Source: Arthrinium phaeospermum (lineage: Eukaryota; Ascomycota; Sordariomycetes; Amphisphaeriales; Apiosporaceae). From it: a DNA stretch of 64,000 nt. Below, one piece after another: positions 23,155-34,765 of this stretch. The notes under the pieces were generated by a model. That model was not told where the DNA came from. It saw nothing but the letters and a program-made list of their open reading frames with translations, and made no database searches. How positions within the stretch are numbered: the first letter of the stretch is position 1; every line of letters starts with the position of its first letter. Location of the stretch: assembly GCA_006503535.1 (NCBI GenBank), contig QYRS01000015.1, positions 124,001 to 188,000 of the forward strand, given 5' to 3'. The translations under genes were made by a program, and so were the position numbers.

Positions 23155-24600
23155 TTACTGGGATGCGCACTGGACGCGCTCAGCGCCAGGGTGACCATCC
23201 TCATCCTCGTCGTCATCCATGCTGCCCGAGCCGAAGACTCTGGCCTGTTGTTGCTGGTCCATGTCCTCAAGATCGGCAGAATCAGTCATAGCGTCTGCCG
23301 GAGGAATAGCCTGCAGGGCGGGGGCGGGAAGAAGCTTCTGGAGAGCCTCGTACGCAGCTGGGTCCTCGCTCCATCCCTTCTCGGGGAATTTGACGGCGAA
23401 CTGGATGTACATGTTGCCAAAGTCGTGGTGACGCGGCGACGGCATACCCTGACCACGGATCATTTTGACGGAATCTGAGAAGGTCGTTAGCAACGTTCAG
23501 TCTTCAGCGTAGCATGTCTACTCACCAGGAGAAATAGCCTCGCCAGGCATGATGTCGACACTCAACCAGCGCTCATCGAGATGCTCGATGTAGATGGTGC
23601 CACCGGCTAACGCAGTTACGAGCTCGATCTCGCAACGGTACAGAAGGTGGTCCTCCTTGCGGGTAAAACGGGGGTGAGGCTTTTGCTCAATCTCGAACAC
23701 GACATCGCCAGCTTGGACGCCAGGGGATTGATCGCCCTCGCCACGGAACTCCACCTTGGTGCCGCTCCGGACACCACGGTCGACGTGGACGTGCAGGACC
23801 TTGCGGTCGACGATGGTCTTTTTACCGTTGCAACCCTTGCAGCGGTCCTTCTCCTTGATGATTTCGCCCTCGCCGTTGCAGTCGGGGCATACGGTCTGGA
23901 AACGTTGAATCATGGGACCCATCTGTCGCATCATCGTCTTCATACCGTGGCCCTCGCAGCCGGGGCAGCGCTTGACAGCGCCCTCCTTTCCACCACGACC
24001 CTCGCACTTGGGGCAAATAACCGACCGTTGCAGGGCGAGCTTGGAGATCTTGCCCTTGTAGACATCCTCAAGCGAGACCTTGTGTGTGTGGTGGATGGTG
24101 CGAGCCTTGGGCGGACCGCGGTTCTGCATTCCACTGAACATGCCACCAAGGCCACCGCCGAAGGAGCCGCCACCGAAGAACTGAGCGAACAGGTCCTCGG
24201 CAGCCATGCCACCAGCGCCAGCGCCACCTTCTAGACCAGCCTCGCCATACTGATCGTAAAGCGATCGCTTCTGTGAGTCGGACAGGATCTCGTACGCATG
24301 CGAAACCTCCTTGAACTTCTCTTCGGCATCAGGGTTGTGTGCGTTCTTATCTGCAAAGTGGGTTAGGCGGATAGGTCTTGCAGATCACGGTTCATAGTTG
24401 CGCTTACCAGGGTGGTACTTGAGCGCATTCACTTTGTATGCCTTCTTGAGCTCTTGCTCGGTGGCTGTGGGAGCAACCTGCGAGGCGGACTGTCAGTACT
24501 CTGGTAGGTAGGTGGATGAAGCGCAACCGAAACACTGCGCAGGGTGAGTGGGCAGAAGACATACACCCAGGGTGTCGTAGAACTTGGTTTCTTTGACCAT
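23155..24600 (-). CDS. YDJ1/mas5: Type I DnaJ/Hsp40 co-chaperone, YDJ1/MAS5 family
   Basis: Exons on the minus strand: 24600..24565, 24477..24408, 24350..23526, 23474..23155, encoding 416 residues. The J-domain spans the first three exons, with the essential HPD formed across the 24408/24350 junction. A Gly/Phe-rich stretch ([17 protein letters not shown]) follows. Next come four CxxCxGxG-type zinc motifs ([32 protein letters not shown]) and the substrate-binding C-terminal domain. The protein ends CASQ, a CaaX farnesylation signal identical to that of yeast Ydj1. This points to cytosolic, ER- and mitochondria-surface-associated Hsp70 co-chaperone function. The frame is intact. The 20-nt acidic block DDDEDEDG lies just before the tail. 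Confidence 0.95.
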
Positions 24601-26668
24601 TTTGTCGTTCTGAACAGGCGCTTAAGTAACACGTTTGTTGAACAATGGTAGAGAGTGTATTGATCGAATGCGAAGTATCCGAGTGATCGGCTGCACAATG
24701 CTCAAGATCGATCGAAGTCTTGGGTGGAAAGCAACAGTCAGCAACTCCAGTCTGTTGTGGTTATTCAGAAGATGAGTGACAGGTCAAGAGCACGCTGTAA
24801 TTGCCAAGCGAGGACGTATTGACTGGCGAAGGAGGAATAGATGATACCCCACGCTTGCGCAAAACGTCCCCCCAGCGTTTCTTGCTTGGACCCCTCGGTT
24901 GGCAGCAGTACGCCGCAGAACCCACCGGGCGCTAAGAATGCGATGGGACAAGTAATAACCAGTTGGGAGGAAAGGCAGCAGATGTTGAGGGAATGAGACA
25001 CATACCGGTGAGTTTAGAGTGCTATGGAATGGACAAGCGGCAATGCGATCCAAGTCGGGGGCAGCGTGGAGTGGTTCAAATAGAAAAGTCGACAGTGACG
25101 CTGGTCGAAGGTTCCAGGCACAGGCGATGAAGTCAAGCGAACCAGGGTGGCCGGAGAACAGGCTGGACAGGCAGGACTGGGTGAGAGTGATACGGAGAAG
25201 TGGGAGGGGGAAGCAGGAACTTCAGAGGAAGGGGAGACAGAATCTGGTCGAGGAACCCCGTGTATTAGCAATGCAAAATGCCGAAAGCAGTTGATGTTGT
25301 TGCCTTTTTCTCTCTTCGCCCTCCTCAAGTTTCTATCTTGAATACTTGTAATCGGTTGCTTGCCCACCGAGAAGGCTGAAAATCCATACGCCACGGACCT
25401 CTCGATAGAATCCGATGGAAATCGAAAGTTTCAAGTACTGACCAAGTACAGCGGCTCAGTATTTGCTGTGCAGTCCGCTGAGAGTTCGCCGCATGAAGTA
25501 CCTGGCAGTACTTGCTGTTTGGGAGGGTCCTTGGAACCAAGAAGACGGTGGGTGGAGCCTGCTCGCTGGGCCTTTTGCTGGGGGCCATATCAATCAATCA
25601 ATGGAAGAACCTTTTCATCATACATGTACCGGATACAGCTATCCTTGAATGCACTTGAGACCCTGAGAAAATGTACCCGCCTTGCCTATTGTAGGCGCCT
25701 TAGGAGGTAGGATCTAGGCACCCTAAACATTTGTCCGCATGCAGCGCGCATCTCAAGTATCGACCAAGGTAATGAATTCATTCGATATCACAGAGAGCCT
25801 TGCCGACTGCCTACCTCGCACTCGCTCAGAATGCGCGAGCTGCCTGAAAACGCATGTTCTATACTTCGGTGAAAGCTGACAGGCGACATAGTGACATGAC
25901 TTACCTCTACGCTTACATCAATGTCATGTACGCAAGGATGTACATACTACTACATATGACCTACTGTAGGGCTGGCTGCCTGCTTGCGAGGGCGGCGGAT
26001 TGGGCAAACCCAGTGCTAGGTACCTAAGGTATTGTCTCCATGCCAATCCTTTGGTACCTCACAGGATTGAATCGATCCTGGGCATGGGCAACTTGCGCAT
26101 GTTGACTTATCCGACAAGCCGACTTTTCATCACTGGAAAGGTATTCTGTTTTGGGCGAGATCAATGCGTGCCTGCCGCATCGCGCAAAGCCAAGATTGAC
26201 TAATACAGTAAGGATGTTGTAGCAAGCAAGCAGCAGCAGCAGTAGAGGTACTGTAGGAATTACGTAGGATGTGGCGCAGTTGGATAATCCCCGAAAGCTC
26301 CAACCAGCCGAGCGTTGCGTAGCATTCAGCTGCCGTATTGTGTGCAGTACACGGCCGGAGGGCATCGTGGTCTTAATTGTTCCATTTACATATTATCATC
26401 TTCCATACTATTCACTTGCCCAAGTACTACACCCGCCAACGTACGTAATTGCCAATATCGGAGACGTCAATTGCGTCGGTCCAGCTGTTTCCGTGGCATT
26501 GCAACCAAAACATTCACGCCCTCCGACTTCTGGAGCTTGTGTTCCCGGGGCCCATGTCGACCCGGACGACGAAATAATACGATATCAACCTTTGAATAGC
26601 CTCAATTGCCCGCCCCGAGAGCCCCCTACCCAGCCGCGACCGACCCAATCGCCCGCCCGACGTCAACC
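24601..26668. other. Divergent intergenic region between DnaJ and ENV7-like kinase
   Basis: About 2 kb shared by two divergent promoters. No convincing exon. A GTGAGT-like donor near 25007-25012 lies on the plus strand and is not assigned to any gene. TACCTAAGG/AGGTACC motifs occur near 26019-26032. Confidence 0.45.
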
Positions 26669-27968
26669 ATGGCGCAACTCCTGCAAGACCTGATCTACTC
26701 GTTTGGCAACTGCCTGAGCTGCTTCCCCGGGTCGCCCACGCTCAAGATCAACAGCCGCTCCTTCAAGATCCTGCGCCTGCTGGGCGAGGGCGGCTTCAGT
26801 TATGTCTACCTCGTGCAGGACACGACGACGGCCGAGCTATTCGCCCTCAAGAAGATCCGCTGCCCCTTCGGCGCCGAGTCGGTCCAGCAGGCCATGCGCG
26901 AGGTCGAGGCCTACAAGACCTTTGCTCACAGTCCGGCCGTCATCCACAGCGTCGACTACGCCATCGCGAGCGAGCGTAACGACCCTGGCTCCAAGACGGT
27001 CTACGTGCTCCTCCCCTACTACCGGAGGGGCAACCTGCAGGACATCATCAACGCGAACCTCGTCAACCACACCCAGTTCCCCGAGAAGAAGCTCATGATC
27101 CTCTTCCTCGGCGTGTGCAAAGCCATGAAGGACATGCACCAGTACCGGGCACCGGCGGGCGGGGAGCGCATGGAGGCGGGCAACCCGAAAGCAGGCGATC
27201 CAGAGGAGGCGGCAAGGCCGCCCAAGGGCAAAAACAAGCGGAATAAGGCCATGGCAGCTTCCGACGCCGACGACGAGACAGAGCAGGCGAGGCCGCTTAT
27301 GGTGGACGAGCAGGTCGCAGGGCCTGGCGAGCACAGGTCATATGCGCATCGCGATATCAAGCCAGGTGAGCAATACTGCCCCACCGACTGACTGATAATG
27401 CTATAGGGAATGCATTTCCGCTGACAATGCTACAATGCACAGGCAACATCATGATCGACGACGACGGAGTGCAGCCCATCATAATGGATCTCGGCTCCAT
27501 CGCCGAATCGCCCATAGTCATCACCTCGCGGTCTCAAGCCATTGCCATGCAAGACACCGCGGCCGAGCACAGCACGATGCCCTACCGGGCCCCGGAGCTG
27601 TTCGAGGTCAACACGGGCGCCGTCATCGACACCAAGGTCGACATCTGGTCCTTGGGCTGCACGCTGTACGCGTGCCTGGTCGGCAAGTCGCCGTTCGAGA
27701 TGCGCAGCGACGAGACGGGCGGCAGCCTGAGCATGTGCGTGCTCGGCGGCGACTGGCGCTTCCCCGACGAGGGCCCCAAGGCGCAGAAAAAGGGCAAGCA
27801 GACGGTCGGGGCGCCTGCCGCCCCGCCGAGGACGCCATCAGCGAGACGATCCGCGAGGTGGTGAGGAAGTGCCTCAAGGTCGAGCCCAGCGAGAGACCCG
27901 ACATCGACGAGTTAATACTGATGGTGGAAGAAGTCGTCGAAGAACTGGCGGAAGATGACGTGGTGTAG
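26669..27968 (+). CDS. ENV7: ENV7/STK16 (NAK-family) serine/threonine kinase, with an apparent frame break near the 3' end
   Basis: Exon 1 is 26669..27365 and exon 2 starts at 27443. Gly-rich loop GEGGFSYV is at residues 39-46, catalytic Lys61 (FALKK), HRDIKPG at 227-233 and DLG in place of DFG at 248-250, then MPYRAPELFEV and DIWSLGC. Cys15 and Cys18 in NCLSCFPG fit the N-terminal acylation site of this family; yeast Env7 is palmitoylated at the vacuole. An insert rich in Lys/Glu/Ala sits before HRD. In the direct frame the protein runs into a stop at 27864 after a low-complexity Ala/Pro stretch. The conserved kinase C-lobe end (IREVVRKCLKVEPSERPDI) continues in another frame to 27968. One missing base around 27790-27835 would join them. 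No plausible intron fits there. Probably a sequencing error. Confidence 0.85.
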
Positions 27969-29252
27969 GAGAGGGTGGAGGCGATGGTTACGGGAGGCCC
28001 GATTAACGATGTTTTTCATATTACGACTGTCTGTGTATCTTTTAGGTGTATGTATGATACCTCTTGCTCTTGTCAAATACGTATGTAGCCCACCGAGATG
28101 TTGGCAGGCGAGAGCGCCGTCATCAATTATTGCCATGTACAAAACCCCCTTATTACTCGGGAGCCTTGGTCCGCACATTAGACTCATACCCTTGGACTTG
28201 CCCGTCCTCCAAATCCCCTTTCCCAGGTTGAAGCCCTCTTGTCGAGTGTCATCTACCGGAGTCTTGTCGCGGAGAGACATGGATACTCTGTGACAGGGCC
28301 CCTCCCGCACTCTGGTTGCATACTCCTCGCCACGAGTGTCGGCTGCTACCGGCCGTGTTTGCTGCACTGCTCATTATAGTTCCTCCGATCCCATTCCAGC
28401 AGCATTCGGTATATGATGGATTTGTATAGAGCTTTCAGCTCTTCTTTGTCTTCGGTATGTATGGAGATGAAGGGGGAAGTGAGGCTGTCCGTCTTGTGGT
28501 ATATATCATCTTTGCTTGGTGGGATAAGAGATGATGGCATTGGTGTGGCTGAAGGAAAAAAAAAAAAAAAAAAAAGTAACACAAACAACCGTAGAAATGT
28601 GGGTGGTTGTGTGGATAGATATGTGTGTAGTAGAGTCCCGTTGAAGGCTGTGTAAGTTATATTGGTGTAAGCCGTGACCGATGGGCAAGCGTGCTGGTAT
28701 TATTTATGTATTGTAGATGTATTGTAAGTAGGTGTTGAATTACGTAGGAGCGGGTGGTGGTGTGGGTTTTGAGTCTATTCTACGGTGCATTGCCTGGCCG
28801 CCGGTGGATGCTGTTCCTATATAGATCGACAGAAGAAACATGTTTCTCAGAGGATGCGCAGGCATTGGTGGTAGCATTTGTCATGTGCACAGGATTTGGA
28901 AATGTTGAAACGGCACGCTATTTGGCGATATGGAATCCAAGATGATCTGCACTAATCGTGTACGGTGTGCATTGCTGGTGTATCTACTGTACCCATGGTG
29001 TACGTGGTGGTGGTGCTGCACAGTGCGTGCCGACACTTGCTGTGGGTGGTATTTTCCAAAACGCTCCCCTTGCAGACTGGTTCGAAACAGTTGCTATAAC
29101 GCCAAATGAACCGGCCTTCCGAGCCAACCTCCCTCAGCTGCACTAATAATAACTACCTCCGTTTCCTCTTGGTCGGAATCCGGCCAAACTCCAATTTGGG
29201 GGGATCTTTTCTCCTGCCCCTCCCTCCCTCTACGGAATTCCAATTCCTCGGG
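27969..29252. other. Intergenic with poly-A tract
   Basis: 3' UTR of the kinase gene and promoter of MSH1. An uninterrupted A run lies at about 28557-28575. GTGTAC/GTAC-rich sequence is seen near 28965-29010. An in-frame upstream ATG for MSH1 exists at 29106. No other gene seen. Confidence 0.5.
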
Positions 29253-32200
29253 ATGCGCAGGTGTACGCCGCGCCCGACTGAACAAGGCCTGCTGGAATTG
29301 CTCAGAGTCACACCAGTGGTCTGCTCTTACAACCTCGCCAGGGGTCCGGCCGCTGTGTACGGGCGCAATGCCAGACCCGGCTCCTGCCCGCGGCCACGTC
29401 TTCCCCAGACCAGCCGGCGGCAGTTTGGGGTCGGCGGCAGCAGCATACAGACCCGCGGCAAGAAGACCAAGACTACTGTGAACCTTGCAGATCTGCCACA
29501 AGGGCCTCTCGTCCCGCCCACACCTACCCCTGCGCCGGCTGTGTCTGCGGAAGCTGCTGTGGCGGAAGAAGATGAGGAGGGCCCGGCATACCCAACTGTA
29601 GTGCTGCAGGCCAGGCGGAACATGCAGAAGTTCGAGAACTGCGTGTTGCTGACGCGCGTCGGCGGCTTCTACGAGTTGTACTTTCAGCATGCCGAAGAGT
29701 ACGGGCCCTTGTTGAATCTCAAGGTCGCCCAGAAGAAAACAAGTGCTGGGCCTGTCCCCATGGTAAACTATCCTTACTCAGCCTTTCCCCATGTTTTATT
29801 TCCTGAATGCTGTTCTAATTATAACCCTTTCTAGGCTGGCTTCCCCTTCTTTCAGCTAGACCGGTTTCTCAAGGTCCTGGTCCAGGAGTACAACTGCTAT
29901 GTTGCTGTCGCCGAGGAGTTTCCGAATGACCCGGGTGACAAGGTTAAAACGAACGGTCTTATGCACGACAGGAAAGTGACACGTATCATTACGCCAGGTA
30001 CCTTGATCGACGAGAACTTCATCGACCCTTTCGCCAACAACTATGTACTGGCGATTCACATCCCTGGGAAGGGGTTTGACAGCAGTCTAGCTAAGCCTGA
30101 ACTCCATGTCTGCAGAGAAGAGGAGACGCTCGCTGCTGCTTTGCCCGTAGGCTTGGCTTGGCTTGATGTGTCCACGGGGCAGTTTTATACTCAGACGACA
30201 ACCATTGGCTCCTTGTCGTCCATTCTATCCCGCATAGGCCCGCGCGAGATCGTTGTGGATGAAGCCTTGCAATCGGATACGGACCACGCCCTATTCGCGA
30301 TCCTGGCCGAGGACAAACACCTGATCAGCTATAGCCCGCATCCCACCCACTTGCCACCTCGGAATGGACGCCCATGCTGGAGTCGGAGATACCGCCGCAC
30401 ACCCTGAGAAGCCTGACCGAGGACGAGACGCAGGCTGGCAGCCTCGTGTTGCAGTACGTCCGGGATCGTCTGATCGGGCTCAGCATGAAATTGCAACCGC
30501 CTATGCGGCACGAGAGCATGCATGTCATGACCATCGACAAGAACAGCATGCGCTCTCTGGAGATCAAGCAAACCATTCGAGACAGCTTCTTCCGTGGCAG
30601 CCTGCTACACGCCATTCGAAGGACCGTCACCAAGAGCGGCGCCAGGCTGCTTAACGAATGGCTCATCGCCCCCTCGACTTCGCTGAATACCATAACGCAG
30701 AGGCAGGACCTGGTGGAATACTTCCTGGAGAACCCGGACTTGCGGGACGAGATCGTGCAGCTGCTGAGAAGGAGCCACGATTCCCAACGTCTCGTGCAGA
30801 AGTTCGCTTTGGGCCGTGGCGACCCCGACGACCTCATCGGCCTGGCCAATACCATCCGGGCCACCGAAAGTATCGTCAAGCTGCTCAAAGCCGCCTCGAA
30901 GGGCAAACGAGGCACCACCGCCTTCGCCGACATGCTGTCCCGGATCAACCTCACCAAGGCCTCCAAGCTCGCCGACCGCATCCGCGACTCGATCGACGAA
31001 GAGGGCCTCTTCCAGAAGAACGAGCTCGAGAACCAGGAAACGTCCCAGCTCCTCTCGCTCGCCGAGGGCATCGTGTCGACCGAGGGCACTACCGAGGAGG
31101 CCGCGGCGCTGCTGCCCAAGAGCCCCAAGCTCCGCAAGAAGCCGGCGACGCCGACCTCGATCCGCGACCACTACGCCGACGACAACCTGTCGTTCATGAT
31201 GAAACCCGGCGCCAGCCCGGGCCTCCGCGACCTCCACGCCGCCCTCGAGTCGCTACTGCACGAGAAGGCGGCCCTGACCGACGAACTTCGCGCGCGCTTC
31301 GGAGCCGCCAGCCTCACTCTCCGCTGGACGCCCAACCTGGGCCACATCTGCCACGTCCGAGGCGTCAAGGATACGCGGCGGCTCGCCGAGATAGCCCCGG
31401 ATCTGCCCGCCGTCTCGTCGAGCCGCAGCACGCGCGCCTTCCACGCGCCCGAGTGGACCAAGCTGGGCCAGCGCCTCCACCAGACGCGCTTCCAGATGCA
31501 GACCGAGGAGGCCCGGCTCTTCTCCGAGCTACGCGCCCAGGTCGTCCTGCACCTCGTCCGCCTGCGCCGCAACGCCGCAGTCCTTGACGAGCTCGACGTC
31601 ACCACGTCCTTCGCCCGCCTCGCCGCCGAGCAGGGGCTCACGCGGCCTCAGCTCCGCGACGACAGCGGCGACAACCCGGCGACCCTGATCATCGGCGGCC
31701 GCCACCCCACCGTCGAGGGCGGCCTGCACGAGCAGGGTCGTACCTTCACCTCCAACGACTGTCTCGTCGGCGTGCCCGGCCACGGCCGGCTCTGGCTCAT
31801 CACGGGTCCCAACATGGCAGGCAAGAGCACCTACCTGCGGCAAAACGCCCTCATCACGATCCTGGCCCAAGTCGGCTGCTATGTTCCGGCCCATCACGCC
31901 GAGCTCGGAATCGTCGACGCCATCTTCTCGCGTGTTGGCTCTGCGGATAATCTGTATCGTGATCAGAGCACGTTCATGGTCGAGATGCTCGAGACAGCCC
32001 AGATCCTTCGTGCGGCCACGCCACGGTCTTTTGTCATCATGGATGAAATAGGCCGGGGTACTGCCCCTGAAGACGGGACCGCTGTGGCGTTTGCGAGCCT
32101 GCATCACCTCGTTACCATCAACAAGTGTCGCACGCTGTTCGCAACGCACTTTCACAGTTTGGCCGACATGGTTGAGGAGCGAGGTATGCATGTCACAACA

Positions 32201-32422
32201 GGCGGTCACGTGGAGATGTACTGTACAGATGTAGAGGAAGATGATCAAGGTGGGTTTGTTTACATTCACAAGCTACGGAAAGGCATAAACAAGGAGAGCC
32301 ACGCGCTTAAAGTCGCACGCTTGGCAGGGATACCCGAGGCGGCCATCAATGTGGCCAAACAGATCCTGGAAACCCAAGTCGATCGAGTAAGCCTGGGGAA
32401 GTCTCCAGGTGCTGTGGTATAG
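29253..32422 (+). CDS. MSH1: MSH1, mitochondrial MutS-type mismatch repair ATPase (one apparent frame break)
   Basis: Exon 1 is 29253..29762 and exon 2 starts at 29835. I prefer ATG 29253 (MRRCTPRPTEQG), which gives an Arg-rich presequence; 29106 is in frame but adds an atypical leader. The MutS domain I entry (NMQKFENCVLLTRVGGFYELY) follows the presequence. Connector and lever domains come next. Walker A GPNMAGKST is near 31805, and Walker B (FVIMDEIGRGT) near 32030, then ATHFHS. Around 30340-30360 the frame must shift by one base to continue into EWTPMLESEIPP. The first frame ends at 30407, and no intron explains it. Mitochondrial Msh1 maintains mtDNA. The C-terminal 2 kb is unbroken. Confidence 0.88.
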
Positions 32423-32841
32423 CATCATTAGATAGTATCTGTTTAATTCAGAAGACGAATTAGCAATGCATTCCGCAAGCAGTGGTTCGGCAAATGGATA
32501 ATGTGAAGGAAGCGTGTCTCATATAGTGTTGAATGTTTGTCATCAAGTGATTCAGGGTTAAAAAGCTCTTGAATTTTTATTGAATCTTCGACGGGCAGAG
32601 GAAAGGTGGTAAGAGGAGTTGAGTTTTGACATACCATTTGATGAAACCAGGCTGCAAGACATTCTTGGTCTTATTAGCAGTCACCGTATCACATAGCGCA
32701 AATTCCATAAGACAAGTGACATCGTCGTGATGGGAAGCGTGCTCAATTACCATGCGGCAATCCTATGAAACGCCGATTTCCGTTTCTAGACCTCGTAAAT
32801 CCGTCCGATTCCCAGATGCATATCGATCGTAGACTTCGTTC

Positions 32842-33924
32842 TCATGCTAAAGCATTTAACCGCTGCGAAGAAGGTTAGTTTTTTGTTACGTTTCCAAGGG
32901 TAGGAGTGCACATACAAGATCACCGAAACCGCCGCCATCCTCATCAGAGTCCTCAGCGTCGGAGTCATCCTTCTTGGTCTCGGCAGCGCCAGCAGAGGCA
33001 CCGGCGTCAGCGGCAGCCGCGACGGGGGCAGCGGCAGCGTAGGCGTCGGGGTTGGCAATGCGGTCCTTGAGCTCATCAATGGCAGCCCAGGAGTACTCGG
33101 TCTCGATGGCAATGGCCATGAGGTTCTTGTAGCTGTTGAAGAAGCTGTGCATGACCGAGGGCAGGGTGGGGAAGTTGATGGCCAGGGAGACGGCGGCAAT
33201 AGTGGTGATGGCGCTGGAGAAGCTCTTGAGGAGCTGCTCCTCACCGACATCGAGAACCTCGGGGGGAAGGTGTTGCCCTGGTCGTAGACCTGAACAACGC
33301 CCAGACCGTAGGTGAAGGGAGAGATGTTCAACATGTTGAGCAGGGTAGCCTCGGAGGCACCGACCTTGTTGCCGGCCTCAACGAGCTTGAGGTCGCTGGT
33401 GATTTCAATGGTACCACGGGCAATCTTGGTGGGGACACCGAGGGCCTGGAAGAAAGAGGTCTTGCCAGGTTCCATACCAGTGTTACCAGCGGGGATGTAG
33501 ACATCGGCGGGGGCGACGGCACCGGCACGGGCAGGGGCGGCGACCTTGTTGGCCAGAATCTTGTCACGGATGTCCTTGAGGTCACCGTTGGTGAAGACGA
33601 AACCGATGTTGCCACGGATGTGGGGCAGGAGACGCTCGTACTCGGGGAGTCGGCGACGAAGGTCTTCAGGGCACGGCGAACCATGGTGTTCTTACCCATC
33701 AGAACGACAGCCTCTCCGCGGAGAGACTGACGCACTTCGTGCATCTGCTGGGAGCTGACATTGTCGACGCTGTCGGGGCGCGTTAGCAAATTGCGACTTT
33801 CATCAGGTCAAGGCCCAATTGGGATTTTCTTTTTTTTTCAGACGTACCTGACGAGGAAGACAGAGTTGTACTCCTCGAGCAGCGACTTCAGCTTGCCGAA
33901 GTACTCAGCCTTGTTACCCACCAT
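32842..33924 (-). CDS. RPP0: 60S acidic ribosomal stalk protein P0 (two homopolymer frame breaks)
   Basis: Exon 1 is 33924..33848 ([19 protein letters not shown]). After a 78-nt intron, exon 2 starts at 33769 ([18 protein letters not shown]). P0 scaffolds P1/P2 and recruits elongation factors to the ribosome. The conserved sequence switches frame at the G4 run 33644-33647 (KTFVAD into [14 protein letters not shown]) and again at the G6 run 33261-33266 (GNTFPPE into the LDVGEEQLL region). One extra G at each site restores a standard P0. The acidic C-terminal hinge ([18 protein letters not shown]) is followed by an intron at 32915-32863 with a CTAAC branch. As sequenced, the last exon gives a non-standard tail, so the very C-terminus is unresolved. 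P0 is essential, so these are almost certainly sequence errors. Confidence 0.88.
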
Positions 33925-34765
33925 TTCTTCTTTGGTATGAAGTTAGGACTTTAAGGGCAACGGTTTTTATTTGGTTGGATGTTGGGGGGGTATGGGAATG
34001 GTATGGTGTTGCTACTGAGAGAAAGGGAAGAAGGAAATGTGTAGCCGTCTCGCCAACCAATGCGCCCAACATCAAAATTCCGATTTGCGTGGTGGGCAAA
34101 GCCAGGGCTTGCATTATTATTCGCGCCCCACCCTTATCGGCTTATCGCACCTACCCACATCATCCATCTAAAACCCCAGCTACTACATACAAGTCCGTAC
34201 TTGCATACTAATGACCTATTGGATGTTACAGAACCATTTGGACGAACTGGCTTATCCCCTCTTCCACTAGAATATGCTATAGTGTACATACCAGGAACCA
34301 CTTGATGCCACTGGTAGAATGCTTATTCCAGTATAGTGTTCAAATGAATAACTTGTCTGTTAATATGACATGAAGAAACAGACTACCCATCGTTACGGGA
34401 GGTATTATACCAAGAGCAGCGCATTCGCCATCATGGGGATAGATAGAAAAAGAGCAGTCTGAATACACCATTACCAAACAAATCAAGATTCATGCTCAAA
34501 GCGGTCGGTAAATAAGCAAGATACGCTTGTTCATTAACAATTTGTAATCTTATAATACAAAGCTGAGTGGTGAGGGAGAGAGGGCTCTGTGAAGTAGCGC
34601 TGCAATAAATCTTCAGAGACTATGCGTATGGCAAAACCAAAATCTTTCATCGCTGTGCAGGCCTAAAATGCTGCCAATTTGTTGTTCTTGCAGAATAATC
34701 TTTTCGTGCGCCAACTTGTCAATCGTCAGTATCGCTGCCAAAACCATGCTCCTTGTCGCTCCGCT
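33925..34765. other. Intergenic: P0 promoter and 3' region of mannosidase
   Basis: The P0 promoter side contains a pyrimidine-rich minus-strand leader. AT-rich 34310-34620 probably includes the mannosidase 3' UTR. No gene seen. Confidence 0.5.

Noticed and set aside
29106..29252. Upstream in-frame ATG for MSH1 at 29106
   Set aside because: The added 49 residues are not presequence-like, whereas ATG 29253 begins an Arg-rich leader. Kept only as an alternative start.
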